Source: a bacterium (GTDB lineage Bacteria; ARS69). From it: DNA of 7,264 nt. The stretch lies in the NCBI GenBank assembly GCA_025774865.1, contig JALGZO010000481.1:1-7264 (forward strand). The letters are read 5' to 3'. The notes beneath the pieces are model-generated. The model did not search any database. It worked only from the letters and a program-made list of their open reading frames with translations, and was not told the origin of the DNA. Below are positions 6,499 to 7,264 of this stretch, piece by piece (the first letter of the stretch is position 1; each line of letters begins with the position of its first letter). The translations under genes were made by a program, and so were the position numbers.

Positions 6499-6519
6499 CG
6501 ATCGAGTCGCACTTGATCG
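6499..6519. terminator. Second hairpin between convergent genes, likely bidirectional terminator
   Basis: CGATCGAGT (6499-6507) and ACTTGATCG (6511-6519) form a nine-pair stem with one G-T wobble around the 3-nt loop CGC. It lies 28 nt after the peptidase stop and 26 nt beyond the stop of the opposing gene, the right place for a shared terminator. No poly-T tract follows on either strand, so the intrinsic termination call is tentative. Confidence 0.4.
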
Positions 6520-6545
6520 TCCTCCCACCACGGCCGCCGATGCGC

Positions 6546-6956
6546 CTATCGCATCGAATCACTCTGACCGTTCGGCCTCACGGCGAACGTCCCCGCGGCC
6601 CGCGCCAGGGTCCGGCCGGCCCGCAGCGCGAGCACTTCCCAGGCGTATTCCCCGGGCGGCGGCTCCGCCCCGTCGTCGACCGCCAGCTCCAGCTCGCACG
6701 AGGGACCGCGCTGCCGGAACAAGGGTCGGGCTTCTTCATCGACCGAAGCCACGAAGATCTCGTAGAGGTCGGCGCCCTCGATGGGAGACCACGCGAAACG
6801 CCGCGGGAAGCGGTCGAGCTCACCGTGGGGCGAGAGAAGCTCGAGCGTCGTTCCCGCGGGGTGGCTGGTCCCGCCTTCGATAGCCCCGGCCAGCCAGATC
6901 ATCAGAGCTCCTATTCCCGCGGCCAGGAGCACCGGAATGGTATCTTGCCGTGGCAT
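6546..6956 (-). CDS. Small membrane-anchored protein with a fibronectin-III-like extracytoplasmic domain, function unknown
   Basis: 136 residues. A short charged start MPRQD is followed by one hydrophobic segment at about 7-25 (IPVLLAAGIGALMIWLAGA), then a soluble part. That part has the rhythm of a single Ig/FN3-like beta sandwich: FAWSPIEGADLYEIFVAS at about 54-71 (the usual 'W-x-P-x-x-G-A-x-x-Y' strand pair), PPGEYAWEVLAL later (the 'PG-x-Y-x-W-x-V' strand), and a closing FAVRPNG. This predicts an inner-membrane anchor with a small outer or periplasmic domain. Start choice: ATG at 6956-6954 puts the hydrophobic segment near the N-terminus and has GGGAG about 12 nt upstream. An upstream in-frame ATG at 7043 would add an Arg-rich tail over the promoter region. 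The gene converges on the peptidase and diverges from the gene at 7070. No function recognised; the fold is inferred from pattern alone. Confidence 0.75.
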   Translation of the reverse strand: MPRQDTIPVLLAAGIGALMIWLAGAIEGGTSHPAGTTLELLSPHGELDRFPRRFAWSPIEGADLYEIFVASVDEEARPLFRQRGPSCELELAVDDGAEPPPGEYAWEVLALRAGRTLARAAGTFAVRPNGQSDSMR

Positions 6957-6977
6957 GCGCCCCGTCCGCTCCCTTTC

Positions 6978-7006
6978 TTGCGACCCTCGCCGGTGAATTG
7001 TACAAC
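6978..7006 (+). promoter_or_regulatory. Candidate sigma70-type promoter for the gene at 7070
   Basis: TTGCGA (6978-6983) and TACAAC (7001-7006) are separated by exactly 17 nt; each matches its consensus at four of six positions. Transcription would begin near 7013, about 57 nt before ATG 7070. The -10 overlaps the palindrome TTGTACAA (6998-7005), which also supplies a -10 on the other strand. Confidence 0.45.
6997..7002 (-). promoter_or_regulatory. Candidate -10 box (TACAAT) for the divergent small membrane protein
   Basis: Read on the minus strand, 7002-6997 is TACAAT, five of six to TATAAT. Transcription would start near 6990, about 34 nt before the ATG at 6956. No good -35 is seen 16-18 nt further upstream, so this would depend on an activator or on the strong -10. 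Confidence 0.4.
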
Positions 7007-7069
7007 GATCCGATCGATCCCACCGACTTCCCCGACGCCGCACGGCGGCCTGCCACGCGGGCGCGTCCC

Positions 7070-7264
7070 ATGAAGAGAATCTCCTTCTATCTGGTCGCGT
7101 TCGCGCTCACGCTTGTGGCGACGACGGCGCTGTCCGAGCTCATCCTCCGCGCATACGGGTACTCTCCCTGGATCGTGAGCCCCAAGGATGCGGGGGAGCC
7201 CACCATCCATGAGCCGCACTCGGTCTACGGCTGGCGAAACCGGGAAGGCGAGTACGCCGCTCCC
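7070..7264 (+). CDS. Membrane-anchored protein, N-terminal 65 codons; possible SGNH/GDSL-type envelope hydrolase or acyltransferase
   Basis: The frame is open from ATG 7070 to the right edge. A basic start MKR is followed by a hydrophobic segment at about 4-22, then SELILRAYGY, a short linker and HEPHSVYGWRNREGEY near 48-63. A signal anchor followed by 'E-x-x-LR-x-x-G' and a '(x)GWR-(x)-(x)-G' turn is the usual N-terminal layout of envelope SGNH/GDSL-hydrolase-like proteins found in polysaccharide clusters. The catalytic GDS and D-x-x-H blocks would lie beyond the window, so the family call is tentative. Only a weak Shine-Dalgarno sequence is seen before this ATG. The frame stays open upstream (TTG at 6998, GTG at 6950), but an internal hydrophobic signal argues against a longer protein. 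Divergent from the small membrane protein gene, with 113 nt between them. Confidence 0.7.
   Translation, partial: MKRISFYLVAFALTLVATTALSELILRAYGYSPWIVSPKDAGEPTIHEPHSVYGWRNREGEYAAP

Noticed and set aside
6957-7043. Upstream ATG (7043) for the small membrane protein
   Set aside because: The extra 29 residues are Arg-rich, lie over the probable divergent promoter, and would displace the membrane segment from the N-terminus.
1-7264. tRNA, rRNA, CRISPR, insertion sequence, toxin-antitoxin or phage defence genes
   Set aside because: No cloverleaf, spaced repeats, transposase motifs or terminal inverted repeats were seen; almost all sequence is explained by six coding regions and short gaps.

Overview
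The window is a high-GC, densely coded bacterial segment with GTG and TTG starts. A Sec signal peptide and membrane-anchored products suggest an envelope-rich, probably Gram-negative organism. The taxon cannot be fixed from the sequence; a high-GC environmental lineage fits. I see no tRNA, rRNA, CRISPR array, transposase or phage gene.

Layout. (1) Positions 1-819, minus strand: the first 273 codons of a GT4-family glycosyltransferase that runs off the left edge. (2) Positions 820-1117: a divergent control region with overlapping palindromes and two GCGGCCGC octamers. (3) Positions 1118-4245, plus strand: a translationally coupled pair. The first gene is a glutamine-dependent asparagine synthetase/amidotransferase starting at TTG. 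The second is another GT4 glycosyltransferase whose ATG overlaps the synthetase stop codon by one base. (4) Positions 4246-4373: a gap with a long bulged inverted repeat, a possible promoter and a second GC hairpin. (5) Positions 4374-6470, plus strand: an exported zinc oligopeptidase of family M3 (thimet/neurolysin-like) with all zinc ligands, but one residue short in its substrate loop. (6) Positions 6471-6545: two hairpins between convergent genes. (7) Positions 6546-6956, minus strand: a small membrane-anchored protein with a beta-sandwich (FN3-like) outer part. (8) Positions 6957-7069: a divergent promoter region whose palindromic core can be read as a -10 box on both strands. (9) Positions 7070-7264, plus strand: the N-terminus of a membrane-anchored protein resembling cell-envelope SGNH/GDSL hydrolases, cut by the right edge.

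How the parts fit. Two GT4 enzymes, an AsnB-like amidotransferase and perhaps an SGNH-type acyl-modifying protein are the usual contents of a surface-polysaccharide or O-antigen locus. In such loci the AsnB homologue may amidate a sugar acid rather than, or as well as, aspartate. The peptidase and the small FN3-like protein look like envelope neighbours with their own transcription. No wholly new system is evident. The best leads are the shortened M3 substrate loop, the two-way -10 element, the E-to-Q change in the second glycosyltransferase and the structured gap before the peptidase.
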